This document shows positions 11,260-22,836 of a stretch of 64,000 nucleotides of DNA, in pieces; the first letter of the stretch is position 1, and every line of letters begins with the position of its first letter. The notes beneath the pieces were generated by a model. It was given only the letters and a program-made list of their open reading frames with translations. It was not told the origin of the DNA and searched no databases. Source of the DNA: Stagonosporopsis chrysanthemi (lineage: Eukaryota; Ascomycota; Dothideomycetes; Pleosporales; Didymellaceae). A program made the translations under genes and the position numbers. The DNA lies in the NCBI GenBank assembly GCA_022560025.1, contig JAFISE010000017.1, positions 230,924-294,923 on the forward strand. Reading direction: 5' to 3'.

Positions 11260-14200
11260 ATGGCTTCGGGCAGCGTGTTCTCAGGGACTCTCCAGACTAT
11301 TACCAGCACAAAATTGGAAGAGCTTTCCAAACAACACTCCAAATTCCTGAAGCGGCATGCAACGCTTCTGTCAGCGGCGAAAGAAGAGCGAGATCCTTTG
11401 AGACGTTTGACCAAAATTGTCGACGACACCAAGTTATGTTTGGGTGTGAAGACTACCTCGTCTAAGGCTGATGACGGTCGACCCGGACGAGTGATCAGTG
11501 GTGGGACCAACAACAACCAGCTCGAAACTGACCTCATGAACGTTGACCGCTTCCTGGACCAAACACAGTTTGACCCTTCAGTATCGCCAGACTTGCTCAG
11601 AGAATGGGAAGAGAAATTGATACGACATGTCACCATCCAAGGTACAAAGTTCCAGTATGCCTCTCTATACGGCAAACTAGTGACTGAGTGGCTCTCCTCG
11701 GAACAGACTGCTGTTACTGCCGACGATGTCGGGATAGCCGACAGCTTTGAAGAGCTTCTAAGTGCCAAGAAGCTCGAAGCTCGGAGAGAGTGGGAGAAAT
11801 CTGTCTTTGAGCCTGCTCCCGTCGAAGTGCCTACTCTGAAGGCCTATCTGGAAGAAGTTTTCGTCACAGACAAGAAAAAGGTTGCCTCGGCACTGATAGT
11901 TCTTCGCAAGAAGATTGGGGACTTTGAATCGAGCCTGACGAGCAGCTCACAGTTCAACAATCAGACTCTGCAATGGCTGATCAAATCTCTCCAAACATCA
12001 GACTTGCTCTCGAACGAGAAACGGGAGGTTCTTGGCGATTTTCTCAGTAATGAGATCATTCTTGCAGAGATCGCGGATGTGCTAAATATGCGAATGGAAG
12101 CTCTCGACATGTGGAGCTGGGGAAATCACGTTCTGGTTGAGCAACAACGTCGGATGGACGGCCAGTTTCAGATTCAAATGCACGAAGACATACTGCAAGC
12201 GATCTTCCTGCATTACATCGGGGTCAAGTGGTCGGTGTTCTTCAAGTCAGCGTTTCTGGCTCTGAGAGACAGCACAGAGACCTGGCAAAGCAACCGCCCA
12301 GACGTATCGAAATCTGATAAATTGCGCCGCATGTACTTTCTTGGTAGCAAAGGTCATGGGGTCCGTGGCAGCCTTGACGAAAAACGCAGCAAGATCCAGC
12401 GGAGGCGTTATTTTACCCATCAATTACTGGATCACGCAGAGCAACAGGTTCAGCACAACGAAGGCGAAGAGGAAGCCAATTTCGCCGACTTTGTGCTCAA
12501 ACGACCTTTGAAGCGATCAAACCAAACAGGGATGAGATCGGCGCCAGTGCAAGCAAATACAGGTGGCTTATTTGGAGCTGCTCCTCCACCTCCGGGAAGA
12601 AGTCTTTTCGGTTTCGCACCGAAGCCGGCTGCTGCTTCCGCGATGTTTGCGAGTCGAGCAGCAGCTGTCGAAGAAGAATGCAAGGACGAAGACATAGGCT
12701 TTGGCTTGTCTGATGACGATGAACCTGGAGCCGATTATTATCAGTCAGATGACGACAAGGAGCCAACTAAGAATCCCATGGCAGCGAAGCAGAGTCTTCT
12801 TCACATTCTAGCCGCTGAGATTATTATCAACACTCGCCTGAACGGCGAGCTGACTTGTTTCCGTACAATGTTCGAGTCATGGAACGCACTGCTACCCCAT
12901 GACACTGCATTGAGTGTACTCGAGTTCTTCGGAGTCTCACACAGATGGAAAAACTTCTTCAAGACATACTTAGAGGCACCGTTGAAATTCGCGGACGAAG
13001 TCGGATCCACCCAGCCACGCATAAGGCGCAGGGGCACCCCAGGGTCGCATGCGCTCAGCGATGTGTTCGGAGAGGTTGTCCTCTTTTGTCTGGATTTTTC
13101 AGTCAACCAAGATACCAGCGGGGCTCTACTGCACCGCTTGCAAGATGATGTGTGGTTTTGGCATAAGGACTATGAGACTTGCGCGACAGCTTGGGCAAGT
13201 GTGCAGAAGTTTGCCAATGTGACCGGCACACAGGTACGTCTCTTTCTAGATCAAAATTTGTGTGTTAACTAGCGACCAGATCGATGTCGTGAAGTCGGGT
13301 AGTGTACATGTCGGCCCGGCAGGTGAGCTGGACATTGACAATCGCTTGCCACAAGGGGATATCCGGTGGGGCTTCCTCTATTTGAACCCAACCAACGGCC
13401 GGTTCGACATAGACCGTAAAATGGTGGAAGCTCACATAAAAGAGCTTCGTCAACAATTGCAAGGAAAATCTAAGAGCGTCATTGACTGGATTCAAGGTGT
13501 GTGTCGTTTAATCGTATCTGGCCTCACCATCCGTTGCTAACCTTTGCCCTAGCCTGGAATTCCTATGCGACCACGTTCTTCGGTACAAACTTCGGCAAGC
13601 CTGCGAATTGTTTTGGCCGTGAACACATTGATACAATGCTTGCGACTCACCGTCAAATTCAGGAAAGTGTCTTTGATGGTGGCAACGTTGTCCAGTATCT
13701 GAAGCAGATGATGAAGGAACGTTTCGACGTTGCGAATATTTCCGACGGCTTCCTCTATTTCCCAGTAGAGCTGGGTGGCTTGGAGCTTAAATCACCCTTC
13801 GTTGATCTTCTCCAAATTCGCGACTCCGTGAAAGCTAATCCTTACGATCTGCTAGATGAGTTTGAGGAGAACGAAAAGGACGACTATGCGGAAGCGAAGC
13901 GTCGTTTCGACAAAGGTGACCTCGAGCGTCTACGTCGGAACGGTGGGCACACGGACTTCCGACCTGAGAATGCAGATGTTTTCTTCGATATGGCAGAGTT
14001 CATCAAATACCGAGAAGCTTTGACAAGTACAGGCAAAGCCGATATCTGTGACATCTACACGGCATTACTTGAGCGGCCCCAGGAAGAGCATGTCAATCCA
14101 AGCATGCAAGTCATGCATGCACTTCAAGAACTCAAGCAGAGTAACTTACGTGGTGTACTTGCGAACTGGTACAATATGAACGCGTATTGGAAGTGGATTG

Positions 14201-14322
14201 CGCAAATGTACGGACCAGACATGATCGCACGTTTTGGCGGGTTCAATGTTGTGGACCCTGGCTGGCTGCCCATTGGTATGGTGAGTCAGTTCCGTCAAAG
14301 GCGAACGAAATGGCAGGGCTAG
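11260..14322 (+). CDS. rvt: Reverse-transcriptase-related cellular gene (rvt-like)
   Basis: Exons 11260-13233, 13280-13496, 13553-14322; introns of 46 and 56 nt; 986 aa. The ATG at 11260 (MASGSVFSGTL) is the first methionine in the frame. It resembles the single-copy, non-mobile fungal rvt genes: a long helical N-terminal region, an acidic low-complexity stretch near residues 480-505, then an RT-like palm. RT motif B-like sequence is GTPGSHALSDVFGE; motif C-like LQDD has the paired Asp at residues 629-630 (HRLQDDVWFW). I could not identify a clear motif A aspartate; the region around ELTCFRTMFESWN aligns by eye to that position. The conserved C-terminal thumb-like region ends in GMVSQFRQRRTKWQG. 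No LTRs, endonuclease, RNase H or target-site duplication flank it, which fits a host gene rather than a retrotransposon. Biological role is unknown. Confidence 0.72.
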
Positions 14323-15152
14323 ACTGTGGTAGAGTACCTTTTGGCTTGATAGCTACTTTTACTAGAAAGCCAACCGTTTGAAAAAGCGCCTTCCAGACTA
14401 TTGTGTTACCTAGTGATGTTGTGCGTACGATCTTGATATTTAACAAATTTTCGTTCTTTTCTTAAAATATGACCTTCTCTCACCTGCACATACGTACAAC
14501 CTTGAGCTATAAAAGTGTTGACGAAACTGGATCTTGTAATGCTCGGGAGCTTTCGATTCACGCCAAATGAGGGGCATGAGGCGGACTGCTTAAGATCAAC
14601 ATATGCTGCGATGCGAACTGTGAAGAGTTTCAAACAAAGACACCAGGGTGTGCTGAAATGTTCGATTCCAACAGTGAGCATAACCAGCTTCCCAATTTAC
14701 TCCGTTATTGAAAACTGGAGTCTGTGACAGTAGAGGAGTCATGGTATCACTCAACTGCACTCGCTATTCGTGGGAAATTAGCCTCGTGCTTGCCCACGAA
14801 CCGCGAAGCCTTGGATGAACGCCAAAATGCACAATCCTGCAGTAAGCAGCCTGTTCCACCGAGCTGTTCTAAGCTGCTTCAAGCTGCCACAAGCTTTAAC
14901 CAAGGATGCTTGGAATGCTTGGGGCTAGCGCGCGGGGACCCCGCGTGTACTCATGGATTGTGGAGATGAAAAGCGGCCGGTAACGAAGAACCAAGCTGTC
15001 CGCGGAAGAATTCAGGCATTTTCCTCGCAGAGCCAAGAATAGCCAAGAATAATAGATGCGATGAATGATGAAGAACACTGATTATAAATGGCCTGTAAAG
15101 CTCGGGGGGGTCTGGTAGGCAACCACAGATCATTTATCTACCATTCACCGTC
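14323..15152. other. Intergenic, 830 nt
   Basis: Between the rvt gene and the exo-polygalacturonase. No coding or RNA feature was recognised apart from the TATA box at 15083. An imperfect cluster of AGCTGCTTCAAGCTGC-like words lies near 14860-14895. Confidence 0.4.
15083..15088 (+). promoter_or_regulatory. TATA box of the exo-polygalacturonase gene
   Basis: TATAAA lies 65 bases upstream of the ATG at 15153, the usual spacing for a fungal core promoter with a short leader. Confidence 0.5.
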
Positions 15153-16608
15153 ATGAGGCCACAGTCAGTCCTTCTCGCCCTTGCGGCATCTCTTTCTTCG
15201 GCATCTGCATCTTATTCCGACGGCGATTACGTCCCAGCTGGTGCCTCTGTCCATGTACCTCGCTCAAACTCCCTGCTGTCCAGGAAGCCGAGGGAGAAAG
15301 ACAATTGGGGCAATGCTGTTGCGCACGATCGAAAGAAGATCACTATTCGGGCTTCTAAGAACGATACAGACGATATCAGCGAGGATCTACTTTGGGCACT
15401 CAACAAGGCGAACAACGGTGGTCTCGTGCACTTGAAAAAGAACCACAAATATGTCATCGGCAAGAAACTCGACCTCAGCTTCCTGAAGGATGTTTACGTC
15501 AACATCGATGGCGAGCTGAAGTATACCAACGACATCAAGTACTGGCAGGCCAACAACTTCTATTACCCATTTCAGAAGAGTATTACCTTTACCGTATGGG
15601 GTGGCAAGTAAGTTAGCCAGTATCAAAAGACGTGTCCAAAGAGTAACATCAGCTAGAGACATCAAGTTATACTCCGACTCCGGTACTGGCGTCATAAACG
15701 GTAACGGGCAGGTCAGTGCTTAATGACTTATATGATGACCAATACTGACTTGGACTTAGGCATGGTGGGATGGTTTTAGCGGCGCTGAGATTCTGGATCC
15801 GAACAACAAGTTCTACCGGCCCATCCTGTTCCTGACCGACAATGCAACCAATGTCGAAGTCTCCGGTTTGCACCTCAAAGATTCACCATGCTGGACAACC
15901 TTCTTGGTGCGTACCAAGAACGTCATCTTCGATAATATCTACATCGACGCTGTATCTACCAACGCATCTTCCCTACCCAAGAACACCGATGGCTTCGACA
16001 GTCTTAACGTCGACGGTCTGACTGTGACCAATACTCGTGTCAACGTAGGCGATGACTGCTTCTCACCTAAGCCCAACACAACCAATATCTTCGTCAAGAA
16101 CCTTTGGTGCAATGGCACGCACGGCGTCTCCATGGGAAGCATCGGCCAGTACAGTGGAGTGAAGGACTACATAAGCAACGCATGGATCGAGAACGTGACG
16201 CTACTGAATGGACAAAATGGTGCTCGTCTAAAGGCCTGGGCAGGCCCGGACGTGGGCTACGGCTACATTGACAACATCACATACAAGGACATCATCATCG
16301 AGAACACGGATGCGCCCGTCGTTTTGGACCAGTGCTATTTCAACATAAACGAGACGACATGTGCCAAGTATCCGAGCAAGGTCAACATTACGAATGTTAA
16401 CTTTATCAATATCTCCGGTAGCTCTAGTGGCAAGAATGGTAGGGTGGTTGCGGACTTGACGTGCAGTCCTGGCGCGAAGTGCGACGGCATCCACCTTGAG
16501 AACATCAATATTACAAGCCCTAAGGGTTCGCCGTCGCAGATCGTATGTGAGAACATCAAGGGGAATATTGGTGTTGACTGCATCCCGGCTAGCGAGGCGA
16601 ATCATTAG
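15153..16608 (+). CDS. Secreted exo-polygalacturonase, GH28
   Basis: Releases galacturonic acid from the non-reducing ends of pectin chains (EC 3.2.1.67 type), outside the cell. Exons 15153-15607, 15657-15711, 15760-16608 with introns of 49 and 48 nt; 452 aa. An N-terminal signal peptide (LLALAASLSSASA) is followed by the right-handed beta-helix. The four GH28 signatures are present: NTDGFD (about residues 245-250), GDDC (Asp 268-269), THG (His 291) and RLK (Arg 326, Lys 328). GDDCFSPKPNTTNIF and the WCNGTHGVSMGSIGQY segment match the exo-acting rather than endo-acting branch. There are many NxT/NxS glycosylation sites. Typical of plant-degrading or plant-infecting ascomycetes. Confidence 0.93.
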
Positions 16609-16700
16609 ACAGGGATACGGATACAAGTGAAAGTGTATGGAATGGTATCGGTACATTACAAAACGCTAAATTACGCAAAATACATCAATTTTTTCCTCCT

Positions 16701-18179
16701 TCACAACCGGGCCTCAACGTTCGCGTTGACAATTCCCTCTTGCGCCTCGGTCTGATCTGTCTTCGGCTGGAGCGCACTCTCAAAGATCTGCATGAATTTC
16801 TGCACGTCTGCAAAGGTGTTGTACAGCGGTGCGGGTGCTACACGGATGATACCTGGCTTCCTCTTGTCGCAGATGACGCTGTTCTTCTCGAGCGCTGCTG
16901 CTACGTCCTCCATCAAATCCTCTTGCAGCAAGACACTAAGCTGAGCACCACGGAAGCGGGGATCCGAAGGAGAGATGATCTTGAACGGGAAGTTGCCATC
17001 CTTAATGTTCCGTGTCGCAATTGATGAGAGAAGGTGTTCTGAGTATGCAGTTAAAAGTAAAGATTTGGATCGCAGGTCAGCCATCTTCGTCTTATTGAAC
17101 ACGCTCAGGCTGCCGGACAAACAGGTCAAATCCACGATGGAGGGGTTCGAGCACTGGAAACCCTGGGCACCGGGTGTGGGTTTGAAGTTGTTGTCCATCA
17201 GGAAGCGAGACGACTTGTCGTGGCCGTACCAGCCCTTGAGACCGACGTTGTGCTCATTGTTGCCATGCTTCTCGTGTACGAAAGCTCCAGCAACAGCACC
17301 AGCTCCGGAGTTCATGTACTTGTACGTACACCAGCATGCAAAGTCAACATCCCATTCGTGAAGCTTCAGTTCCACGTTCCCGGCGGCGTGGGCAAGATCC
17401 CAGCCGATGGTAAGACCGTGCTTGTGTGCGTGCGCTGTGATAGTGGGAATATCGAGAAGCTGGCCGGAATAATATTGGATACCGGGAAGAAGAACCAGGG
17501 CGATTTCATCGGCATTGTCGGTGATTAAGTTGCAGATATGCTCGGTTGTCATCAGGTAGCCTTCGTCCGGCTCAACGGTCAACATAGACTTCTTCGGGTC
17601 GAGACCGTGCCACTCGATCTGAGATTCGATGGCATACCAATCGCTAGGAAAGGGTCGCCATTCGCACATGATCTTGTGTTTCTTCTCTGTAGGTTTGTAA
17701 AATGCGGCCATCATTAGGTGAAGGTTGATCGTCAAGGTGTTCATGGCAACAATCTCGGACGGTGCTGCACCGACGATGTCGGCCATCTGCTGCGAGCATT
17801 GAGCAGCGAGATCTTGGTATGCAGGTAATGGCGAATCATCGAAGTTTGTGAAGTGACCGCCAACCGCGATAGATCCCCAAGTTCTCAGGTATGCGTTCAA
17901 GTGCTCTCCGACAGCCTTCGGCTGAAGGCCAAGCGAATTGCCGCAAAAGTAAATGCCCTCGTCATCGGCGCTGCTTGCCTTGGCGGCGGTTTTCGCATCA
18001 TCCTTGAGTTGTTTCCGTGCAAGCTGAGCTTTGGTAGGAACAATGAACTCATCTCGGAAGGTCTTTAGAATATCGTTGCTGTTGTCAAGAGATTGCGCAA
18101 ACTCGGAGGAGTCGGCGTTAACGGGCCATTCCGGTTTCTGGCCCTGGCGGAGCTGGTGGATAGCAGAGGTGGCGTCCAT
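16701..18179 (-). CDS. BNA5: Kynureninase
   Basis: PLP enzyme that splits kynurenine to anthranilate plus alanine, or 3-hydroxykynurenine to 3-hydroxyanthranilate, in tryptophan catabolism and de novo NAD synthesis. A single intronless frame of 492 aa starts at MDATSAIHQL. The Schiff-base lysine is K287 in CTYKYMNSGAG. The PLP aspartate is in TIGWDLAHAAGN; CGNSLGLQPK and FQCSNPS are also family signatures. The substrate-side motif reads FPSDW, where the human enzyme has FPSDH. It is transcribed away from the indoleamine dioxygenase gene across 413 bases, so two steps of the same pathway can share a promoter. Confidence 0.95.
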   Translation of the reverse strand: MDATSAIHQLRQGQKPEWPVNADSSEFAQSLDNSNDILKTFRDEFIVPTKAQLARKQLKDDAKTAAKASSADDEGIYFCGNSLGLQPKAVGEHLNAYLRTWGSIAVGGHFTNFDDSPLPAYQDLAAQCSQQMADIVGAAPSEIVAMNTLTINLHLMMAAFYKPTEKKHKIMCEWRPFPSDWYAIESQIEWHGLDPKKSMLTVEPDEGYLMTTEHICNLITDNADEIALVLLPGIQYYSGQLLDIPTITAHAHKHGLTIGWDLAHAAGNVELKLHEWDVDFACWCTYKYMNSGAGAVAGAFVHEKHGNNEHNVGLKGWYGHDKSSRFLMDNNFKPTPGAQGFQCSNPSIVDLTCLSGSLSVFNKTKMADLRSKSLLLTAYSEHLLSSIATRNIKDGNFPFKIISPSDPRFRGAQLSVLLQEDLMEDVAAALEKNSVICDKRKPGIIRVAPAPLYNTFADVQKFMQIFESALQPKTDQTEAQEGIVNANVEARL

Positions 18180-18592
18180 CGTGATTCAGCACTTGAAGTC
18201 GATGTTAGTTGCGCAATAAGGCCGGATGGGTAAAATTGTGAGTGAGCAGATGGTGGAGTGACACGTTGCCAGTATATATACACTACGCGCTGCAAAAATC
18301 GTGGAGTTGCCTCCGTTGACTGCTTCCGACGATTCAACGCCACTACGCTTGGAGTTTGATGCACCTTCCGTTTTCGGAGGTGATCGGACAGGGTTCCGTC
18401 AAGCCTCCGTTCCGATGTTTGACCAAGTTGCAGCCGTTGAGCTTTCACCGTGCCGCGATCATGAGATTCAAGGGTTGTGGTAATAGAGCGGATCCTGTTT
18501 TCTGTGCGTAAAAGCGGTGTCAGAGACGTTAAGTAGCCACGTACCCTCACAAACACTGTTTTAGCATTCACTTTTGTGCATACTTTTCCACC
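18180..18592. promoter_or_regulatory. Bidirectional promoter between kynureninase and IDO genes
   Basis: The 413-nt gap serves both start codons. TATATATA at 18273-18280 lies 94 nt before the kynureninase ATG on the minus side. Several CCG/CGG triplets, the half-sites read by Zn2Cys6 proteins, lie in the middle third, including one perfect inverted repeat listed separately. A Zn2Cys6 regulator gene sits about 2 kb away, just beyond the IDO gene. Confidence 0.55.
18367..18378. promoter_or_regulatory. Candidate Zn2Cys6 operator, CCG-N4-CGG palindrome
   Basis: TCCGTTTTCGGA is an inverted repeat with CCG/CGG half-sites four bases apart, the geometry bound by dimeric fungal zinc-cluster regulators. 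Further CCG triplets (CTCCG and TTCCG words) occur within about 60 bases on either side. Binding is inferred only. Confidence 0.35.
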
Positions 18593-19900
18593 ATGAGCCC
18601 TCACAAAATTGAAGTTCTTCCCTCAGCGGCTGCCCTACCATCATTTGGCATCTCGAAAAACGGATTCTTGCCAGCCAATGCACCGCTGACCCGGCTGCCT
18701 AATGATTACTACCAGCCATGGGAATCTATTATCGAAGTGTTACCAATGCTTATCGAGACCAAAATGTTACGCCAAAGAGTCGACGAGCTTCCTACTCTCG
18801 ACGCACAACAACTCAAAGCCGAAGCAGAATGGCAAAGAGCATACTCGATGCTGGCAGTCATTGCTCAGGGATACATTTGGCAAGGGCCCGAGCCATCCGA
18901 GGTAAGTTGACATCCATTTCACCGGGTCGCCCTTGGCTGATAAGCATCTTAGCGTCTACCCCCTACGATTTCCGTCCCCTTCCTGAAGATATCCGAGCAC
19001 CTGGAGGTGCACCCTGTAGCAACATATGCAGCCTTGAACCTGTGGAACTGGAGGCCTCTCGAGAAGGGCGCCAATCTTACCCAGCCCGACAACCTAGTGG
19101 CACTGCACACCGCCACAGGGACTGATGACGAATCATGGTTCCTCGTCATCTCGAATGCCATGGAGGCCAGGGCCGGACCTCTACTACACATCATGTTAGC
19201 AGCTATAGAAGCCGTCGAGCATGACGATGTTCCCGCAATCGTATCTGGGTTAAGATATTTCACAGAAAGCATGAAAGACATTGGCCGACTGCTAGAGCGC
19301 ATGGATGAGCGCTGTAACCCACAGAGGTTCTATTACACTATACGGCCGATGTTGGCTGGGAGTATGAATATGGAGGCCGCCGGACTGCCGAACGGTGTCT
19401 TCTACGATGAGGGTAACGGCGAGGGACAGTGGAGAAAATACCGTGGTGGCAGCAATGGTCAAAGCTCGCTGCTGCAGTTTTTCGATGCCGCACTCTCGGT
19501 CAACCACTCGCGCTGCGGCAATTTTCACGCTGAGATGCGGGAGTACATGCCAGGTCCTCACAAGAGGTTCTTGGACGAAATTGAGTCCATCGCCAATATT
19601 CGCAGCTATGTCGACTCACACCAGTATAACACCGAGCTGCGCGAAGCCTACAATGCAGCCGTCGCTGCACTGAGCCGATTCCGGGACATCCATATTGCTC
19701 TTGTTACAAGATTCATCATCATACCTGCACGCCAGGGGAGGCCTGCGCATTTCACAGATCGCAAGGATATTGCATCCATGAGCACCAAGATGGCTTCAGA
19801 AAAGCCTCAGACGCAGGAACTCGTAGGTACTGGTGGCACCAAGCTCATTCCATTCCTGCGGACATCTCGAGATGAAACAAACGAAGCCTCCGTTTCGTGA
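18593..19900 (+). CDS. BNA2: Indoleamine 2,3-dioxygenase
   Basis: Heme dioxygenase that opens the indole ring of tryptophan to N-formylkynurenine, the first step of the kynurenine pathway, in the cytosol. Two exons, 18593-18901 and 18953-19900, with a 51-nt intron (GTAAGT/TAG); 418 aa. Family marks: LPNDYYQPWE near the N terminus, the RGGSNGQSSLLQFFD segment, the proximal heme histidine H350 in RDIHIALVTRF, and the C-terminal GTGGT loop. Divergent partner of kynureninase. The arylformamidase and kynurenine monooxygenase steps are not in this window. Confidence 0.93.
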
Positions 19901-20001
19901 GACGTCGGGTATGACATGGACGCTGGCTGCAGCATTGATACAACCTTTCTTTTCAGCATTTTAAGCGCAGCATGGCGAAAGGCGTTTTGTTCTTTCTAAG
20001 C

Positions 20002-22284
20002 TTATAAGAAGCTCCCACTACCTTGTTGGTCATACATAGGGAAGAGCGGAATATCGGCGATGGACGCACCATCGAAGTTGTGCGTCCCGGGTTGCAGGAA
20101 TCCCTGCAAACCCTGATCGTTTTCGTTCAACCAAGGCATAGAGAAGAAGTCTGCATCGTAAATAGTCCAGTCAGCTGGCGCGGAAGTAACAGCGGCATTT
20201 CCTTCTGGGACGGAGGAGGTGAACAACTGCACAGTAGATTGACGGCGTTGATGAGGGACGTGTTGCGGTGGCGTAGTGGTAGCCGGAGGAAGTAATCCAA
20301 ATAACTGCGATGAAGCTTGCTTTTGTTGCGATCGTAAGTGCTGCTCTCGTTGTCTGACGTGTGAAGTCGTTGTTTTCAGCAGGGATTGCACGGTGAGGGA
20401 GTATTGTCGCGCGTGTGGATCGACTTTGCCGAAGTAGTCGAGACATCGAATCGATGCTTGGCAGTCTTCCAGGAAAGTCATTCCTGAGTGACCTAGTATA
20501 CCGACTGCTAGGACAAGCGAGGTAGTGAAGAGCCATGATCTATTCTGGTCAGTTGTGTGACTGTGGTTGTGGCGGTACAGACAGGAGACAACTTACACAA
20601 TGAGAGGCATCCTACGAGGCATCTCACTGGTCTGTATGACGGTTTGGAGCGTATCTACAAACGATGACGCGGCATCGAGTGCGGCGTCTGCATATTTGCG
20701 CTTCTCCTCGTGTTCCACTTGGGTGCCTCCACCCTTCAGAGAAGCACCCATGTATTCGTATAATTCATAGATCAGAAACGGTCTTGTGAGTAACATGATC
20801 CCGTAATGGTAAGTGCACAGCGTAGAGCAGGCCCCAATCGCGGCCACCTCTGATGAGGAGCCGTCTAGGTTTGCGCGACTCGTAACGCCATGTAGAGGTT
20901 CCAGCCAGGTTGATGCCCAGGTCTTCAATTGCCGAGAAACGTAATTCGCTATTCGAAGGGAGATCCGTTTTCGGGAGTAGACCTCCACGACAAGGCGTTC
21001 GATGATCATGAAAATCTGGACGCTTGCATCGAGAATCTGCGCGTTCAAATCTTTATCGACTTCTGCAACGCTGTACTTCACGGTACAATCTACGTCTGAT
21101 GTGGAAGGCGGCCGGCCCAGTAGATTGCTAATAAGCTGATCAACTACGCGGAGACTTTTCCACACGCGGTCTCTGACGACCTTGATCACGTCTCCAAAGG
21201 ATGCATTGACCTCTGTCCGATGCAGGCCAATAGCATAGGCCGTGCGAGCGGCTAAAGCTGCGATATATCAGCATTGTATCTAGTATTTTACGGTCGTACA
21301 TGACTTACAGAAGTAGAGATAGGCGCCATTTGGTTGAAAAGCCCGGAGCATGTAGATAGTTATGAGCGCAAAGCCTTGAACTGTTGAAACATTCATACTG
21401 TTGACCAGGTTCTTTAGTAAAATGTCCCGAGCATATGTGAACCAGGCTTCTGCTTTGAGTTCCCGACTTTCTTGCGCGCCAATCGCGAGTACAAGGTAAA
21501 ACACCGCAGCAGCGGATTCGTGGGGTCTCGAAATTGCACCTGTGGCCCATGAACTAATCTCGCCCAATAGCTCATCGTGTTCGAACAAATCGACTAAGCC
21601 ACTAGTGGCTACAGTATATTGTTTAACAAGCGGTTGTACTTCATGCAAAGACACCGACATGGATTGGTGTTGATCGGCTGAATCGGGTCGAGCAACTTCG
21701 ATTATTGAGTCGCGAGAAGATTGCGGAGGTAATGCATCCGCATCAACAGCAGACGCAATCAAGTGTCTGACAGTCTGCAAGAAAGATAGAGGTGCACAAT
21801 CACCAACGAAGATGACCTTGCCCTGCGCATCACGCAAAATACGACCTTCCAGAGGCACAGCCGTGTCTTCAGGGTGTTCCTCTCTGCTGACAGTGGGTGA
21901 TAGTGACGTTCCTATTGCAGTAACGCTATTTCGGCTTTGATGACGGGGGGTTGAGTTGGTATTTTCTTGGTCATGACTTTGATAGGTCAGCTTCGACTTA
22001 TCGTACAGGTTCTTGCATCCCAAGACTTACGTGTTGGAGGGGGTGAGCCCGTTCGGAGTATGCCCAGCGGATCGTACGCCGCGGACCTTCGGGGCCGTGA
22101 AGATGCATGTACCTGCACGACCCTTCCGTTGGCAGTATGTGCATGGCTGCTCGCCATCACACTTTACTTTTCGCTTCTTGCAAAGATCACATGCTGCCAC
22201 GACCCGATCTATCCGACGCCGCTTCACAGGAGGCTCTGTTTGATCTGGACTTATCTGAGTAGAGGATGCCATCTCGACGCACAA
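20002..22284 (-). CDS. Zn2Cys6 transcription factor
   Basis: Nuclear regulator. Exons 22284-22031, 21976-21309, 21257-20597, 20539-20002; introns of 53, 51 and 57 nt; 706 aa. The N-terminal binuclear zinc cluster has six Cys (residues 32, 35, 42, 48, 51, 60; C-x2-C-x6-C-x5-C-x2-C-x8-C), preceded by a basic KRRR. The middle carries the fungal-specific transcription factor domain (LLGEISSWATGA, then AYAIGLHRTEV after exon 2 and VWKSLRVVDQLISNLLGRP). The tail is Gln/Pro-rich and may activate transcription. A second in-frame ATG lies four codons downstream (MASSTQ). It ends 101 bases from the convergent IDO gene and is followed upstream by a P450, so it is the natural candidate regulator of this group. 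Confidence 0.88.
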
Positions 22285-22836
22285 CTGCTGGGTCCGTCGC
22301 TCTATACTGCTTCAATGTCCACGTTGGAACCGAATCTTCGATGAGGCTTTCTTTTTGGCTCGATTGCATATGTTTCAGAAGCTATTGGTGTCACGTCAGT
22401 TCAATCGTGATGCCTGGTACAGCGATCGGTCGTACCTTCGTGTTGCGTAACGTCAGGACGACCCCAGACGCGGATGTAATTGTCGGAAGGGAGACGACAC
22501 GACCGTTGAGGTTCCGACAAAATCACGGAAGCACGGGACGCTATGACGTTGAGACTCTGCGCTTAGTGGAGGGCTAGCAGCACCGGTGGAACCCGAAAGC
22601 TGGGTGATGGGTCTAACGAGGATGGAGATTAGTGCTCTCTCAAATCTGCACAATATTCGATAGAATTGTGAATTTCAATGACAGGTATGGTGCAATTTGT
22701 ACTGCCAAGGTAGTCCTCCCCGCCATGGTTGATGATACTGAGAACATACCGCATATAGCAACTTCATCGCCGGCTGTTTTCGTTTGCTGCACAGTCCACT
22801 GCCAGCCGCTCTTCAAAGAGACGCGTGCTCTTTCTA
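22285..22836. other. Intergenic, 552 nt
   Basis: Upstream region of the regulator gene and downstream region of the second P450, both on the minus strand. Nothing specific was recognised. Confidence 0.4.

Noticed and set aside
11260..14322. rvt gene as an active retrotransposon
   Set aside because: No LTRs, gag, endonuclease or RNase H, and it has spliceosomal introns.
18065..18604. 179-codon minus-strand frame across the kynureninase/IDO promoter
   Set aside because: Arg/Ser/Thr-rich chance frame overlapping both start regions; no family resemblance.
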